Both the position numbers and the translations under genes were made by a program. Below are positions 14,940-22,812 of a DNA stretch of 44,078 nucleotides, one piece after another (position 1 is the stretch's first letter; every line of letters starts with the position of its first letter). Below the pieces are notes generated by a model. The model did not search any database and was not told where the DNA came from. It saw nothing but the letters and a program-made list of their open reading frames with translations. The stretch covers positions 1 through 44,078 of the IMG/VR virus record IMGVR_UViG_3300035698_014127, one strand, 5' to 3'. This DNA is from a virus.

Positions 14940-15719
14940 ATGATCGAACCTGGACACATTTGGGACGATTACCACGAAGAGGATTTCTTGTGGTCACGGC
15001 TTCCGGTGCATAAGCGAAGAGTGGAAGCAGCCAAACGCATTGTTAAGAGGTGGTTATCGAAATGTGAACGGCCATATATCGCCTGCTCTGGTGGCAAGGA
15101 TTCAGTCGCCATGCTCCACCTGATACAATCAGTTGCAGATAGCCCAGTGGACGTAATGTGGCACGATTCAGGCGTTGAGTGGCCTGGTGTGCCTGAAATG
15201 TTTGACCGATTGAAAGATGCTGGCCTCGTGAAGAAGCTGGTTATTTCACGTCCAGAAATAGACGCTATCGAGCTAAAGCGCGAGCAGCTTGCAGGCAAAA
15301 TGTCTGCGAGTAAAAAAGATGCTATTCTGCTGTTTGAGCCAATTAACAAGACAGTGGCTGAAAACAAATTTGACGGCTTCGCCATGGGCCTTCGTGCAGA
15401 GGAAAGCAGGGGCCGGGCCGCCAATCGCAGGTTCCACGGGAAACTGTATACAAAAAAGGACGGGATGCATGTTTGCACTCCAGTCGCAGACTGGACATGG
15501 CAGGACGTCTACGCCTACACTGCTGCGAACACCTTGCCCCTGCACCCAATCTACTCTGCTCCGCTGGTGCATTACCCTCACAGAGGCATAATCAGACTAT
15601 CTTGGTGGGCGTCAACCGACCAAGACAGCTTAGGCTCTATCGCTTGGATACGCCAAGTATATCCAGAAATATTTAACCGCCTGGAAGAAGCCTTTCCCGG
15701 CATATCATGCAGGACATGA
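14940..15719 (+). CDS. cysH: CysH-like PP-loop ATPase associated with type IV-B CRISPR
   Basis: 259 residues. I start at ATG 14940 because GGAGG lies seven bases upstream and it directly follows the csf3 stop. ACSGGKDSVAMLHLI around residue 45 is the PP-loop (SGGKDS) that binds ATP, and MGLRAEESRGRA and CTPVADWTWQDVYAY are the usual PAPS-reductase-family blocks. The C-terminal Cys-containing E-C-G-x-H motif of true PAPS reductases is not seen, so it is more likely an ATP-using enzyme than a sulfate-assimilation reductase. A CysH-like gene is the marker of type IV-B CRISPR loci. Its substrate there is not established. Confidence 0.85.
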   Translation: MIEPGHIWDDYHEEDFLWSRLPVHKRRVEAAKRIVKRWLSKCERPYIACSGGKDSVAMLHLIQSVADSPVDVMWHDSGVEWPGVPEMFDRLKDAGLVKKLVISRPEIDAIELKREQLAGKMSASKKDAILLFEPINKTVAENKFDGFAMGLRAEESRGRAANRRFHGKLYTKKDGMHVCTPVADWTWQDVYAYTAANTLPLHPIYSAPLVHYPHRGIIRLSWWASTDQDSLGSIAWIRQVYPEIFNRLEEAFPGISCRT

Positions 15720-15730
15720 AAGGAAGAACC

Positions 15731-16945
15731 ATGCTTAAAATCTATCACAAGTTCACAACTGTTGGCCCGCTGCATACCGGAAGTGATATCAACGCAGGAA
15801 CAACAAGAACGCTGCGCCGTCAGTCTTGCGTGCTTGCGACTCCGCTAAAGTACGAGAGCAGAGTATCTGCAGATGATCGCACGGACGCTGTCGCGCATCT
15901 GCTTTTGGGTGTATGGCGGTCCATTGACCACAAGAACATGGGTGCGTCACGGCGCATGCGCATCTGGGAAGAGTTTGCGAATAAAGTACTTGCTGCGGCA
16001 CGGATGCCGACCACCAGTAGATTCTTGCAGGCGCTTTGTTCAAGCTTTGGGATTGAGGCAATTAAGGGCGAGGTGTGCCTTGAGATAACAACGCTCCTTT
16101 CTGACTTTGACGTGTTGAGTACAATCAGAAATGAGCATTTGCTCGTAATTCTAAAAATGCGTGCGCTCCGTGACGCCAGCAAGGAAAAGAACGAACCTGA
16201 AGACGCAATTTTAGGTGTGCCTAAGAAAATAACCCCGATTACGTCCAAAACCATCAAAGTTACAGAGGACATGATACCGTGCATTTCAGGCAATGGAATC
16301 AGGGGCAAAATGCGCCGTCTTGCCATGGCCGACTTTTGCACGCGAGCCGGGATCAAAGGCCTTTCAAAAAGGGCGTATCACATGCTTTTCACTGGCGGGA
16401 TACTGGACCAATCAACTCGGTGGGAAGATTTTGACCGGTTAGAAGAAATAGTTACCGCGTGCCCTATGATTGGCCTCTTTGGCTCTGCAATCGGGAACAT
16501 GACCATTGAGGGCTGGCTGAAGGTCGGGTGGGCGTACCCTGTTTGCCGCGAGCGAGGAACAGGGGAGGCGTCTTATTGGCAATACCTTGACACGGTATTC
16601 CAGACTCGTCTTGACTCGTCTAAAACAGAACGAGGAATTGAGCTAAAACGCGATTCAGAAAAAGACGCGCCGCAGCAAATGAAATATGAATTTGAAGTTT
16701 TCGCTGATGGCACGCCTTTTGAGCATTGGTTCGGCTTTGGCGGCAAGACTTCGCTTGCTGCATCCACCTTTGCGCGTGCCGCTAAGTGCTTCCTTGACGC
16801 GCCATATATAGGGGGCAAATCATCCGTTGGCGTTGGGCGGTGTGATTTTAGCGACCTTGGAAATCAGCTTGGAGACCCCGCAGAATACGATACGGCCGTG
16901 GTCGAAAACGCAGAGATGTCAAGACGAGTGCTTGGCGAGATTTGA
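15731..16945 (+). CDS. csf2: Csf2-like (Cas7-type) backbone RAMP protein
   Basis: 404 residues. I start at ATG 15731 because AAAGGA lies upstream. VGPLHTGSDINAGTTRTLRR at the N-terminus and ISGNGIRGKMRRLA near residue 195 are classic Cas7-family features (the Gly-rich turn before the RNA-binding helix). IGGKSSVGVGRCDF near the C-terminus is another Gly-rich RAMP loop. Csf2 multimerises along the crRNA spacer in type IV complexes. It ends the rightward operon, 15 bp from the convergent holin gene. No Cas11-type, DinG or Cas1/Cas2 gene accompanies it. Confidence 0.82.
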   Translation: MLKIYHKFTTVGPLHTGSDINAGTTRTLRRQSCVLATPLKYESRVSADDRTDAVAHLLLGVWRSIDHKNMGASRRMRIWEEFANKVLAAARMPTTSRFLQALCSSFGIEAIKGEVCLEITTLLSDFDVLSTIRNEHLLVILKMRALRDASKEKNEPEDAILGVPKKITPITSKTIKVTEDMIPCISGNGIRGKMRRLAMADFCTRAGIKGLSKRAYHMLFTGGILDQSTRWEDFDRLEEIVTACPMIGLFGSAIGNMTIEGWLKVGWAYPVCRERGTGEASYWQYLDTVFQTRLDSSKTERGIELKRDSEKDAPQQMKYEFEVFADGTPFEHWFGFGGKTSLAASTFARAAKCFLDAPYIGGKSSVGVGRCDFSDLGNQLGDPAEYDTAVVENAEMSRRVLGEI

Positions 16946-16960
16946 AAAGAGGCCAAACGA

Positions 16961-17437
16961 TTAGCCCTTACCGGTAAGCCCATTTTTCTTGGCCACGTGG
17001 CGGTATCCAAAAAAGAAGGCAAGAATTGTGCCCATAATTCCGTCTGTAATTGGGTCACGGGCTATTATTACCCATTGGAAATCAGGGAGCGTTTGAGTTA
17101 ATATCTGGCCCCAAAACTTGTCTGTCAGATAGAACAAGGCTATCCATCCTGCCGACGGACGTAGTAGACTGTTTAAGAGCCGTGCAATCCAGGGCTGTGC
17201 CTGTGTCCGTAATTCAGTCATGTACATTTTACGGGCACTGGCGCGGTCCACTGCCGCCATGTTTTTATCTTGAAAGTCAAGGGCCATGAGTTTCAGGGTC
17301 GCGTCCATCTTTTCTGCTTCAGACATTTTCTTTGGGGCAACGCGGTCAAGGATGTTGCTCGCCGCGCGTCCCACGCCCTTGACCACTTCCTTTGCTGCGC
17401 CACCTGTAACCCATGCCAGCCATGCAGGTAATGCCAT
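16961..17437 (-). CDS. Holin, GTA/3TM-type
   Basis: 158 residues from ATG 17437. MALPAWLAWVTGG, a charged helical middle (MSEAEKMDATLKLMALDFQD), then RPSAGWIALFYLTDKFWGQIL and IMGTILAFFFGYRHVAKK resemble the three-segment holin-type family found in phages and gene-transfer agents. It would open the inner membrane for the endolysin encoded upstream. Separated from the endolysin by two unrelated genes (methylase and cas6), so the lysis cassette has been interrupted. Confidence 0.75.
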   Translation of the reverse strand: MALPAWLAWVTGGAAKEVVKGVGRAASNILDRVAPKKMSEAEKMDATLKLMALDFQDKNMAAVDRASARKMYMTELRTQAQPWIARLLNSLLRPSAGWIALFYLTDKFWGQILTQTLPDFQWVIIARDPITDGIMGTILAFFFGYRHVAKKNGLTGKG

Positions 17438-17442
17438 TATTT

Positions 17443-18081
17443 TCACCGCCTATTTGGAATAAAAAGGCCACAGCCAAAACGCCTGCGCCCACCAAGGCCA
17501 ATTTCTTGTAGAAAAATGGATTCTTCTGGCGTTAATTCCTCAACCCCAAGGGCGAATCCTACAATATTTTTGTCCCTAATTCTAACTGTCCGTCTAAGAA
17601 CCGAGGATTTACTGCCTCCTGACCTGTCGCTGTTGGCTGCCTGGATATCAGATTGAGCTTTCAATTTTGCATTGCCCTTGATTCCCAGACTCACCAGACG
17701 TTCTCTTGCGTTTTGTAGAAAATCTTTTGGCTCCATGAACCCTTTAATGATGACAAGACGGCTATAGACTCTTGGGGATGGGATGAGGTTGTAAATGGTG
17801 GGAGAGCCGATTCGGAGTTCTGCGCCACCAAGACGAAGCCTTGTTCCAGACAGGGGAAACAACTGGCTGATGCGGTCGCTGTCAATCCTGAAAGTCAGGC
17901 GGCTTCCTGTGGTTAGTTCCATGTTGCGATTTTGTCGCGGATTTCCAGCGATGGCATGGATTCCCACTCCCTCGTCTCCATGAATTACAGGGAGAATCTT
18001 TGAAATGGCTGAAAACAAGCAAAATCCGTGATCAGCAGGGATTAATTCTCCTTTGAGATGAAAAGCGACATCTACCTTCAT
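17443..18081 (-). CDS. cas6: Cas6 (Cmx6-type) CRISPR RNA endoribonuclease-like protein
   Basis: 212 residues. I start at ATG 18081 because GGGGG lies just upstream. LIPADHGFCLFSAISKILP and GVGIHAIAG near the N-terminus are the signature of the Cas6/Cmx6 family (type I-MYXAN), with a candidate catalytic His. GLGGRRRFGCGLFIP at the C-terminus is the Gly-rich RNA-binding loop of RAMP proteins. Cas6 enzymes cleave the hairpin of CRISPR repeats. Here it lies inside the late lysis cassette, on the other strand from the Csf operon. A perfect 10-bp hairpin sits directly upstream of its start. No array is seen, so its substrate is open. Confidence 0.8.
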   Translation of the reverse strand: MKVDVAFHLKGELIPADHGFCLFSAISKILPVIHGDEGVGIHAIAGNPRQNRNMELTTGSRLTFRIDSDRISQLFPLSGTRLRLGGAELRIGSPTIYNLIPSPRVYSRLVIIKGFMEPKDFLQNARERLVSLGIKGNAKLKAQSDIQAANSDRSGGSKSSVLRRTVRIRDKNIVGFALGVEELTPEESIFLQEIGLGGRRRFGCGLFIPNRR

Positions 18082-18097
18082 GTCCACCCCCTTTTCC

Positions 18098-18122
18098 AGC
18101 TGTCAAGAAATCCTTGACAGCT
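18098..18122 (-). other. Perfect 10-bp hairpin upstream of cas6
   Basis: AGCTGTCAAG (18098-18107) and CTTGACAGCT (18113-18122) are perfect complements around a 5-nt loop, 17 bases before the cas6 start. There is no T-run for a classical terminator. It could be an autoregulatory Cas6 site, a solitary repeat-like element, an operator or a weak terminator. Confidence 0.55.
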
Positions 18123-18141
18123 CATCGTATCCACGTCACGC
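18122..18141 (-). repeat. 20-bp direct repeat, copy at the methylase 3' end
   Basis: 19 of 20 bases match 18818-18837, which is the end of the endolysin coding region. On the minus strand the copy reads as the same Val-Thr-Trp-Ile-Arg-stop, but it lies behind the second methylase. Confidence 0.9.
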
Positions 18142-18821
18142 TATCCCAGCCTGAATAGCCTCTCTGTCGCTTGCGAGTGTTCGCCTATCGGCATACTTGA
18201 CTTTACAGGTTGTTCAAACACGCAGTCAAAGTCACCAGGAGCAGCGTACTCACTCACAAAAATCTTGTGCCCTTGCCCTGCTTTATCCCTGCACCATTGC
18301 CAAAAAATATCACTGTCAAAGGAAACCCCATATTTTTTGGTATTGGCATAGGGAGGGTCACAATAAATAAAGCTGCTTTCAGGCATCCCAAGAGCGCGAT
18401 AATCGACGACTGAAAATTTTATTCCTCGCAAATTTTTGTACTGTTTTGCCGCGTTGCGGCTACCTTCTCTTGCAAAATTTCGCCCGCCGCCACGGGCATA
18501 CCCGCCAAACCATCTGCCTCTAAAACTGCACGGGAAGCCAGCAAAACCAACCAACTCAGGTGGGAAAGCGTCTTTGTCCGCCTTGATTTCCTGGTATTTT
18601 TCGTGACTTAACTCCGTGGGCGGCGTCCATCCATCCCTGACAGCTTCAAGAAAGGCAATAAGATACGCATTAATATCATTTCCATATCGTTGCCCACCCA
18701 CCTTATCAATCATGTTTGCACCGCCGACAAATGGCTCAACCCATGGCCTGTGCCCCCGCTCAGGCAACATCACCTGTAATAACTGTCTGGTAATCCTGTT
18801 TTTGCTACCCATATATTTCAT
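18141..18821 (-). CDS. dam: D12-class DNA adenine N6-methyltransferase (second copy)
   Basis: 226 residues. I start at ATG 18821 (MKYMGSKNRITRQLL), which overlaps the endolysin stop as ATGA. YMGSKNRI and WVEPFVGGANMIDKV form the cofactor pocket; FIYCDPPYANTKKYG near residue 160 is the catalytic motif. It differs in layout from the 12263 enzyme (shorter, with a Gly/Arg-rich insert near residues 95-115), so the two probably methylate different sites. It is flanked by 20-bp direct repeats copied from the endolysin end and interrupts the lysis cassette. Confidence 0.9.
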   Translation of the reverse strand: MKYMGSKNRITRQLLQVMLPERGHRPWVEPFVGGANMIDKVGGQRYGNDINAYLIAFLEAVRDGWTPPTELSHEKYQEIKADKDAFPPELVGFAGFPCSFRGRWFGGYARGGGRNFAREGSRNAAKQYKNLRGIKFSVVDYRALGMPESSFIYCDPPYANTKKYGVSFDSDIFWQWCRDKAGQGHKIFVSEYAAPGDFDCVFEQPVKSSMPIGEHSQATERLFRLG

Positions 18822-18837
18822 CGTATCCACGTTACGC
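18818..18837 (-). repeat. 20-bp direct repeat, original copy at the endolysin 3' end
   Basis: Encodes the last residues (Val-Thr-Trp-Ile-Arg-stop) of the endolysin. Its near-identical copy at 18122-18141 lies on the far side of the methylase. Confidence 0.9.
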
Positions 18838-19201
18838 CTTGCGCTTTCCGCGTGTCCGTGTCCACGTGGATAAAGCCCCTGTCTTTGTAGATTCCGATTC
18901 TCTGGAAGCCGGCTGCGTAAATCGCCGTTAAAATGGAGTGACGTTCAAGGCTGTTTCGCGCTCTAATATCCGCTGCAAGGCCGCTCATGTGCGCCGAGTC
19001 TGGCACCCCACCGACCATCGTGTTGTGGTCATGGCATCGGAAGCCAGACATGATAGTGAACGGCAGTCCTGCAAGCTTGCGGGCCTTTTGCAGCATGGCC
19101 ATGAAATCATAAACCATGGCATCCCCGTCACAACGCCCACATTTGCACGTGAATTCTTTCTTTGTGAAGTCCGCAAAATGTGCCCACAAATATGGATTCA
19201 T
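18818..19201 (-). CDS. Endolysin, M15-type D-Ala-D-Ala carboxypeptidase-like
   Basis: 127 residues from ATG 19201 with AAGGGG upstream. The peptidase M15A fold is complete: CRDNHN-like FRCHDHNTMVGG, then DSAHMSGLAADIRA (zinc-binding His and Asp) and GFIHVDTD (second zinc His). Such enzymes cut peptidoglycan stem peptides and act as phage endolysins. No signal peptide, so release depends on the holins encoded next to it. Its 3' end is duplicated beyond the adjacent methylase. Confidence 0.88.
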   Translation of the reverse strand: MNPYLWAHFADFTKKEFTCKCGRCDGDAMVYDFMAMLQKARKLAGLPFTIMSGFRCHDHNTMVGGVPDSAHMSGLAADIRARNSLERHSILTAIYAAGFQRIGIYKDRGFIHVDTDTRKAQGVTWIR

Positions 19202-19204
19202 TTT

Positions 19205-19522
19205 TTACCCCTTAAGGGCTGACAGGATAGCCGCCACAACGGCGACCAGTAGCGTGCCAGTCAAGCCGAGCATCCATCTGGCGATGTTGGATAGTGCCGC
19301 CTTGGCGTCAACTGAATCGTTCTGGAGTACGGCTACATCTGTGGCCAGTCCAGGTCGCCCATTGCCCTTGAGCGCGTGCAGTATTTCAGTGTTTTGTTTC
19401 TCTTGGCGACCAAGTGACTGCTCGATTACCGCAAACTTCGTTGCGCCCTCGGACATGCGTGCCTCAATGTTCCTGAAATGTGCCTGGCATTCCGCTACTA
19501 TTTCGCTGGGGTCTGTAGCCAT
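19205..19522 (-). CDS. Holin-like or haemolysin XhlA-like membrane protein
   Basis: 105 residues. The first ~75 residues form a charged, coiled-coil-like helix (VAECQAHFRNIEARM, LGRQEKQNTEILHAL), followed by one C-terminal membrane segment (WMLGLTGTLLVAVVAAILSA). This is the XhlA-like layout common just upstream of endolysins. Role as holin or lysis accessory is inferred from topology and position. Confidence 0.55.
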   Translation of the reverse strand: MATDPSEIVAECQAHFRNIEARMSEGATKFAVIEQSLGRQEKQNTEILHALKGNGRPGLATDVAVLQNDSVDAKAALSNIARWMLGLTGTLLVAVVAAILSALKG

Positions 19523-19537
19523 GATGCTTGGGCCTTT

Positions 19538-20485
19538 CTATACGGTAGGGGAAAGTTCTTTACTGCCGAATGAATTCGTTTCGTAGTGGACGCCAACCGC
19601 AAGGACAAACATCTGACTATTGTATTCGGTGCCAGTCGTGGCCGCTATCCTTTCAAGCCGACACTTAAGCTGTGTTCCAAACTCATAGCCAGTCATGACA
19701 AGATGACCCAACGAAAGATAGTTGCTCGCGTTTGCTGCGGTACCATCTGGGATTTCAATTTCTTCTGTTAGCGGATGTTCCACGAATTCATCCCACCCTA
19801 ACATGTGCGCCCTTGCTATGTACACGGTGAATTTGCAGTATTGTGAAGAGCCGGTGGTATTAGCCCCTCTTGTTGCCAGATGTAAATGAAATTCTAATTG
19901 GCTTCCATTTATATAATCGTGAAGGACTTCTGAAACTTGAACATTAACAAAATCCTCAACATCGAATGCGGCAGCGTCAGTATTTGTGGTTAAATCTTCA
20001 TAGCGTGGTCGTTTGGATGCGACCACGCGGCTCGGTGAGATAGGGCAGACCAAGTCTTGATAACTCGGGACCGCCGAATGTAGAAAAGCGCCAACTTGGA
20101 CATCGTCGTCAGTGGTAGCCCTCAGAAGGTCGACAGATCCCGTCCCCGCAGCGTCAACGCCCTTGATATACGCGGCATTGTCAATGGTTACATCTGCGAA
20201 GGTTGCCGCGCCCGTGGAGTCAAAAGCCCCCGTGTATTCAGCATCGCCAGAACAAACAATGTCTCCAGTGCAAGCAACGTCCCCTTCAAGAGTCGGGTTC
20301 TTAATTGTTGAGCCTTCAAGCGTTTTGTTTTTCAGCGTTTGCGCCGTCTCTGCGCCTACAAGCACATCGTTTGCCGATAACGCTGGCAAATCAAAATAAT
20401 TCGCATCCAGAGAGCTTGGGTTTCCATGTGTCATACCATAAATTCTGGATGTCGCTGTTCCGTATGGGTTTTTTTCAACTGACAT
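19538..20485 (-). CDS. Tail fibre-like protein with shared N-terminal module
   Basis: 315 residues. Residues 5-55 (NPYGTATSRIYGM, SSLDANYFDLPALSAND, QTLKNKTLEG) closely resemble the N-terminal part of the head-module protein at 35346, suggesting a common anchoring or fibre-start module. A repetitive beta-type segment follows (LEGDVACTGDIVCSGDAEYT). The C-terminal half (residues ~150-300) looks like a globular receptor-binding or tip domain. It lies next to the lysis genes, a usual place for fibres. Confidence 0.6.
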   Translation of the reverse strand: MSVEKNPYGTATSRIYGMTHGNPSSLDANYFDLPALSANDVLVGAETAQTLKNKTLEGSTIKNPTLEGDVACTGDIVCSGDAEYTGAFDSTGAATFADVTIDNAAYIKGVDAAGTGSVDLLRATTDDDVQVGAFLHSAVPSYQDLVCPISPSRVVASKRPRYEDLTTNTDAAAFDVEDFVNVQVSEVLHDYINGSQLEFHLHLATRGANTTGSSQYCKFTVYIARAHMLGWDEFVEHPLTEEIEIPDGTAANASNYLSLGHLVMTGYEFGTQLKCRLERIAATTGTEYNSQMFVLAVGVHYETNSFGSKELSPTV

Positions 20486-20494
20486 GCTGCTCCC

Positions 20495-20797
20495 CTATTC
20501 GATTAAGGACCATCTGGGGTCTGCCGCCATGGCGGCAAGCGTTGCTTGGCTGGATTCAACAAACACCCTTATAACACACGTTCCGGCGTTACACGTGGGG
20601 CGTTCGTCCAGCAGAGACCAGCCACCTTTTACGGTCAAATCGTCTGCAATATACTGTAATTCCAGACAATTCCCGTCACCAATTATCGGAGGCATTGAAA
20701 TACGACCGTCCTCTAAAGGTGCCAAAAACACCGCCTTAGCAGCATGGGCCGGAGCGGCCATGGCCATGCAAATCAGGAAAACAAAAAGCACTCGCAT
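20495..20797 (-). CDS. Small exported-looking protein in the tail module
   Basis: 100 residues; ATG 20797 overlaps the previous stop (TAATG), with GAGGTGA upstream. A clear Sec-type signal peptide is present (MRVLFVFLICMAMAAPAHA, AHA cleavage site). The mature part has two cysteine pairs and ends DPRWSLIE, a pattern reminiscent of phage tail-tip or chaperone-type small proteins. Function unknown. One of four signal-peptide proteins in the late block. Confidence 0.5.
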   Translation of the reverse strand: MRVLFVFLICMAMAAPAHAAKAVFLAPLEDGRISMPPIIGDGNCLELQYIADDLTVKGGWSLLDERPTCNAGTCVIRVFVESSQATLAAMAADPRWSLIE

Positions 20798-22803
20798 TAT
20801 TTCACCTCGAAGTCGTCCAGGGCTCCGCCAGGACCGGTTGAAAAAACCCCATACAGAGTATTGTCGCTTATGCCCGTGACCGTCTGGTTCGTTCCTACCT
20901 GTGTGCCGTTGTACCACACACTGTACAAACCCATGCCATGGCTGCGTATTTCAATCAACGCACCGCTGGCTTGCGTAATGGATGCGTTGACAATTTTCGT
21001 CCATGTCCCGTCTACGACCTTGAACAGGTTCACCGCATTCAAATAGTCATCAACGTAAGCCAGAAGGCCATTGCTCGGGTTCGCCGCGTCAAGGCATGCA
21101 GTGACGCCCACAGACTGCCCGTCAGTGGCGTATGTCTTGGCCTGGACGCTCCGTCCTGTATCCCCTGTGCCAGATGCCAACATATCTGCAAATGTGATTT
21201 GCTTCACCGAAATATCATCTATAAGCCCAGACTGACCTTGTGAGCCAGATACGTATGCCCTGAAGGTGCCAGACGCACCGCCGAACATGTTGTAAGCAAC
21301 AGTATACGCTGCCCATGCCGCCGAGCCAGTAGACGCCAGCCCGCGTAAAATAGGGCCGTTCAAGTCAAACAAATAGACAATAGCGGAAGTAGAATCAACG
21401 TCATAAATAGCCCCTGTTAGTTGCCAGAACTCAAAATTTGAGCTTGGCGTCATGGAGGGCGTTGCATACGCTGCATAATTATTGGTGCCTCTGGTGATGC
21501 TCATGCTGTTTGAGCCACTCGCTGCTGTGGTGGTCAGTGCCAGCACCGCCGAAGAACTGGCCGTCCAGTTATCCGTGTTGGTTTCAAAGTCGCCATTGAC
21601 AATCTTTTCTGCGCCATAGGCCGGTGCGCATGTTGCCTTGCCACCTGTCGCCGTCCATTGGCCGCCGGTCAGACTACCCATGCCAGCCGTAAAGTCTTCT
21701 GTGAAAGGGCCAGTACCATCCCAGACAACAAGGTCGCCGAACTTTGTAGCATGGCCAACACCAAGCAACCCGTAATATGTACCCGCTGCAACGTGTGCCA
21801 CGGTCTGTGTGGCCCCTATCTTGTTGCCATTATAATAAAGGTCATATTGGTTACTTCCAAGGTAGCGGATTTCGATAAAAGCCCCGTCAACAGGTGTCAC
21901 GCCAGTGGCAATCAGAGGCGTGAAAACACCTGACACAAACTTTGCCATATATATAACAGAACCCCAATTTGCAACGAAAGCACCTACCCAATTAGACGGG
22001 TCCGCACTATCAGCGACAGACACAACTCCGCAATACTCGTAGCCACCAGGCCACAGACGGGCTTTAATGCTTTCCCCTGCCACCGCGTTAAAACCCAAGA
22101 ATGCTTCGGCAATCGGGACAGACCGCACCGTGATGTCATCAAGCCTATGTTCACCAGACGCTTGCTGCACACCCACAAAACCGCTTGTCCTGACGCTTGA
22201 ATAACCATAGTACGAGACATCAGAACCTAACCATGACGCATTGCTATAAGTATCTGATGTAACAACCGAATCGGCGAACGCGGCCCCAAAGAGGCCCACG
22301 GACACATCCCCGCCACTAATCTTCCTTTGTGCAAATTCAAGTTGATAAAATGTTTCAGCGGCAAGCGTTATGGCCGCGCTTTGGCCTGATTGGTTTGCAG
22401 AGCCGCGCAAAAAGTTTCCAGCGTAGGAGCCAGCCGAACCCGTGGCAGGGTCTGCATTTTGTGTGATTGTGGAGCCGTTAAGCTCCGTCCATCCAGTCGG
22501 AGGTGTGCCGCCAGTCTCAAACCCACCATTAACAAGCAGGTTCGTGCCGTATGTCGGGTTAACAATCGCCTGATTTGTGGCGTTGATTTCCCAACCGTCA
22601 CCGCCTTCAAGACATTCAAAACCATTAAGAGCGGTGCCAGATGTGCCGGTAAAATCACAGGTCCAGTCCGTGTTGTCCAAGCACGGGTCAGGTGTTGGAG
22701 ATTCTTCTTGCGCCACATCTGTCAGCACAAAGAAACGATACGCTGCTGACGCTGGAGTGGCCACGGTCAAAATGACTACCAGTATTGCTACAATGGCTCG
22801 CAT
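20797..22803 (-). CDS. Large exported-looking protein with carbohydrate-binding-type repeats
   Basis: 668 residues starting at ATG 22803 with AAGGA upstream. The N-terminus is a typical signal peptide (RAIVAILVVILTVATPASA). Two segments, LLVNGGFETGGTPPTGW and KIVNGDFETNTDNWTAS, are the openings of CBM4/9-like beta-sandwich domains. Each is followed by a lectin-like unit ending in a Y-x-V/L-Y-N/Y-G-x-x-V/I-G motif (LYYNGNKIGATQTV, VWYNGTQVGTNQTV). So the protein is a duplicated CBM plus concanavalin-A-like array. It probably binds surface glycans as a tail fibre or spike; the signal peptide is unexplained. Confidence 0.6.
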   Translation of the reverse strand: MRAIVAILVVILTVATPASAAYRFFVLTDVAQEESPTPDPCLDNTDWTCDFTGTSGTALNGFECLEGGDGWEINATNQAIVNPTYGTNLLVNGGFETGGTPPTGWTELNGSTITQNADPATGSAGSYAGNFLRGSANQSGQSAAITLAAETFYQLEFAQRKISGGDVSVGLFGAAFADSVVTSDTYSNASWLGSDVSYYGYSSVRTSGFVGVQQASGEHRLDDITVRSVPIAEAFLGFNAVAGESIKARLWPGGYEYCGVVSVADSADPSNWVGAFVANWGSVIYMAKFVSGVFTPLIATGVTPVDGAFIEIRYLGSNQYDLYYNGNKIGATQTVAHVAAGTYYGLLGVGHATKFGDLVVWDGTGPFTEDFTAGMGSLTGGQWTATGGKATCAPAYGAEKIVNGDFETNTDNWTASSSAVLALTTTAASGSNSMSITRGTNNYAAYATPSMTPSSNFEFWQLTGAIYDVDSTSAIVYLFDLNGPILRGLASTGSAAWAAYTVAYNMFGGASGTFRAYVSGSQGQSGLIDDISVKQITFADMLASGTGDTGRSVQAKTYATDGQSVGVTACLDAANPSNGLLAYVDDYLNAVNLFKVVDGTWTKIVNASITQASGALIEIRSHGMGLYSVWYNGTQVGTNQTVTGISDNTLYGVFSTGPGGALDDFEVK

Positions 22804-22812
22804 AGCTATTCC

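Noticed and set aside
14940-15719. Auxiliary metabolic PAPS reductase for sulfate assimilation
   Set aside because: The C-terminal catalytic Cys motif of the reductase is not visible and the gene is embedded among csf genes, which fits the type IV-B CysH-like group better.
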